A DNA stretch of 7,496 nucleotides. Source: DMER64 sp964600385. Its GTDB lineage: Bacteria > Bacteroidota > Bacteroidia > Bacteroidales > UBA932. Where the stretch lies: the NCBI GenBank assembly GCA_964600385.1, contig CAZRJC010000047.1:1-7496 (forward strand), written 5' to 3'. Within the stretch, counting starts at the first letter, position 1, and every line of letters starts with the position of its first letter. Below the pieces are notes generated by a model, which saw only the letters and a program-made list of their open reading frames with translations, was not told the origin of the DNA and made no database searches. Positions 6,603-7,496 of this stretch are shown here, one piece after another. Made by a program: the position numbers and the translations under genes.

Positions 6603-7496
6603 TACAAAAAACGGCTCTCGGCGTTATTGAAAAAGAGCGCGTTGCCATAGAGTCGCTTAAGAATTCAATTGACGATTCGTTTGTCCGGACCGTTGAACTG
6701 ATTTATTCCTCAAAGGGTCGGCTTATTGTTACCGGAATAGGCAAAAGCGCTATTATTGGACAAAAAATCGTAGCCACCCTCAACTCTACAGGTACACCCG
6801 CCGTTTTCATGCATGCTGCAGACGCCATTCACGGCGACCTGGGCATCATTCAACCCAATGACATTGTCCTTTGTCTCTCAAAAAGCGGAAATACTTCTGA
6901 AATTAAAGTATTGGTACCACTCATCAAACGTATGGGCAATCCGCTCATCGGGATGGTATCCAATCCCGATTCGTTTTTGGGCAGAAATGCAGACTTCGTA
7001 CTCAGAGCCACAGCTGCACAAGAAGCGTGCCCCAATAACCTGGCTCCGACCGTAAGCACTACAACGCAGCTGGTTTTGGGAGATGCTCTGGCCGTCTCCC
7101 TTTTGCAATTGAGAGGATTCACTCCGGCCGATTTTGCCCGCTTCCATCCCGGAGGTTCTCTGGGAAAAAGATTATATACACGGGTCTCCGATATCATGGA
7201 CCGGTCGCTTTGTCCCAAGGTTTCTCCCGACGAAAACATACGGGAAACAATATTCGAAATATCACGCAACAGGCTGGGAGCCACGGCTGTTATTGACGGT
7301 TTCGGCAAACTCGTTGGTATCATTACAGACGGAGACGTCAGGCGCATGGTGGAGAAAGGACAGGCCCTGGAAACTTTATGCGCGTCCAACGTAATGTCTT
7401 CCACACCCAAGACCGTCAAACACGATCAGCTGGCTGTAGAGGCCTACCAGATGATGCAGAATAATAAAATAACACAGCTGATTGTCCTGCAGGACG
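6581..7496 (+). CDS. kdsD: D-arabinose 5-phosphate isomerase, KpsF/GutQ family (3' end cut by window edge)
   Basis: This enzyme interconverts D-ribulose 5-phosphate and D-arabinose 5-phosphate (EC 5.3.1.13) in the cytoplasm, the entry step to Kdo for LPS. I translated 305 full codons from ATG 6581; the E. coli enzyme has 328 residues, so roughly 15-20 are missing. The sugar isomerase (SIS) domain covers about 36-175: GIGKSAIIG (52-60), LSKSGNTSE (99-107) and EACPNNLAPT (148-157). Lys55, Glu107, Glu148 and His189 align at a constant offset of four with the E. coli KdsD catalytic residues Lys59, Glu111, Glu152 and His193, so the enzyme should be active. FHPGGSLGKRL (188-198) is the usual join to two CBS domains, about 203-262 and 270 to the edge, which could bind a regulatory nucleotide or sugar. 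A paralogue for a capsule or sugar alcohol pathway (KpsF, GutQ) is possible, but nothing nearby suggests it. Confidence 0.95.
   Translation, partial: MSTSLSEIQKTALGVIEKERVAIESLKNSIDDSFVRTVELIYSSKGRLIVTGIGKSAIIGQKIVATLNSTGTPAVFMHAADAIHGDLGIIQPNDIVLCLSKSGNTSEIKVLVPLIKRMGNPLIGMVSNPDSFLGRNADFVLRATAAQEACPNNLAPTVSTTTQLVLGDALAVSLLQLRGFTPADFARFHPGGSLGKRLYTRVSDIMDRSLCPKVSPDENIRETIFEISRNRLGATAVIDGFGKLVGIITDGDVRRMVEKGQALETLCASNVMSSTPKTVKHDQLAVEAYQMMQNNKITQLIVLQD

Noticed and set aside
6850..7419. 189-codon open frame on the minus strand inside kdsD
   Set aside because: The plus-strand KdsD reading has all catalytic residues at the right spacing; the antisense translation resembles no family.
1..7496. 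CRISPR array, tRNA, transposon ends, defence genes or phage genes
   Set aside because: No regularly spaced repeats, cloverleaf sequences, terminal inverted repeats with a transposase, or nuclease/defence domains were seen; nearly all bases belong to five core-type genes.

Overview
The window looks like ordinary chromosome from a member of the Bacteroidetes, probably Bacteroidales. Four things point there: promoter-like TAnnTTTG elements instead of a sigma70 -10 box, A/T-rich leaders without a clear Shine-Dalgarno sequence, a ~730-residue RecQ with the extended C-terminus seen in this phylum, and a small protein that looks like the Bacteroidetes family DUF4834. Base composition and codon use appear even throughout. 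I saw no mobile element, tRNA, rRNA, CRISPR array or phage gene.

Layout. Four genes lie head to tail on the minus strand, read from right to left. They are recQ (6522-4324), a large envelope-type protein of unknown function (4303-2039), a 69-residue single-span membrane protein (2038-1829), and an MsbA-like exporter half-transporter (1829 to the left edge, lacking only its last residues). Gaps are 20 bp, 0 bp (TAAATG) and a 1-base overlap (TAATG), so the last three are very probably one translationally coupled unit, perhaps read through from recQ. On the plus strand, kdsD starts at 6581 and runs off the right edge about 15-20 residues before its expected end. A 58-bp intergenic region (6523-6580) separates recQ from kdsD and carries back-to-back promoter candidates. 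Almost every base is coding, and no stretch over 300 bp lacks a gene.

How the genes may work together. KdsD makes D-arabinose 5-phosphate, the first committed precursor of Kdo in the LPS inner core. The exporter belongs to the lipid A/lipid flippase type. The two genes between recQ and the exporter encode membrane-associated proteins of unknown role. The neighbourhood may therefore be an envelope/LPS biogenesis locus with a DNA repair helicase in the middle, but this is inference from gene order only. The least explained gene is the 754-residue protein, which has an N-terminal anchor or lipoprotein signal, a large extracytoplasmic region and a C-terminal segment resembling beta-propeller blades.
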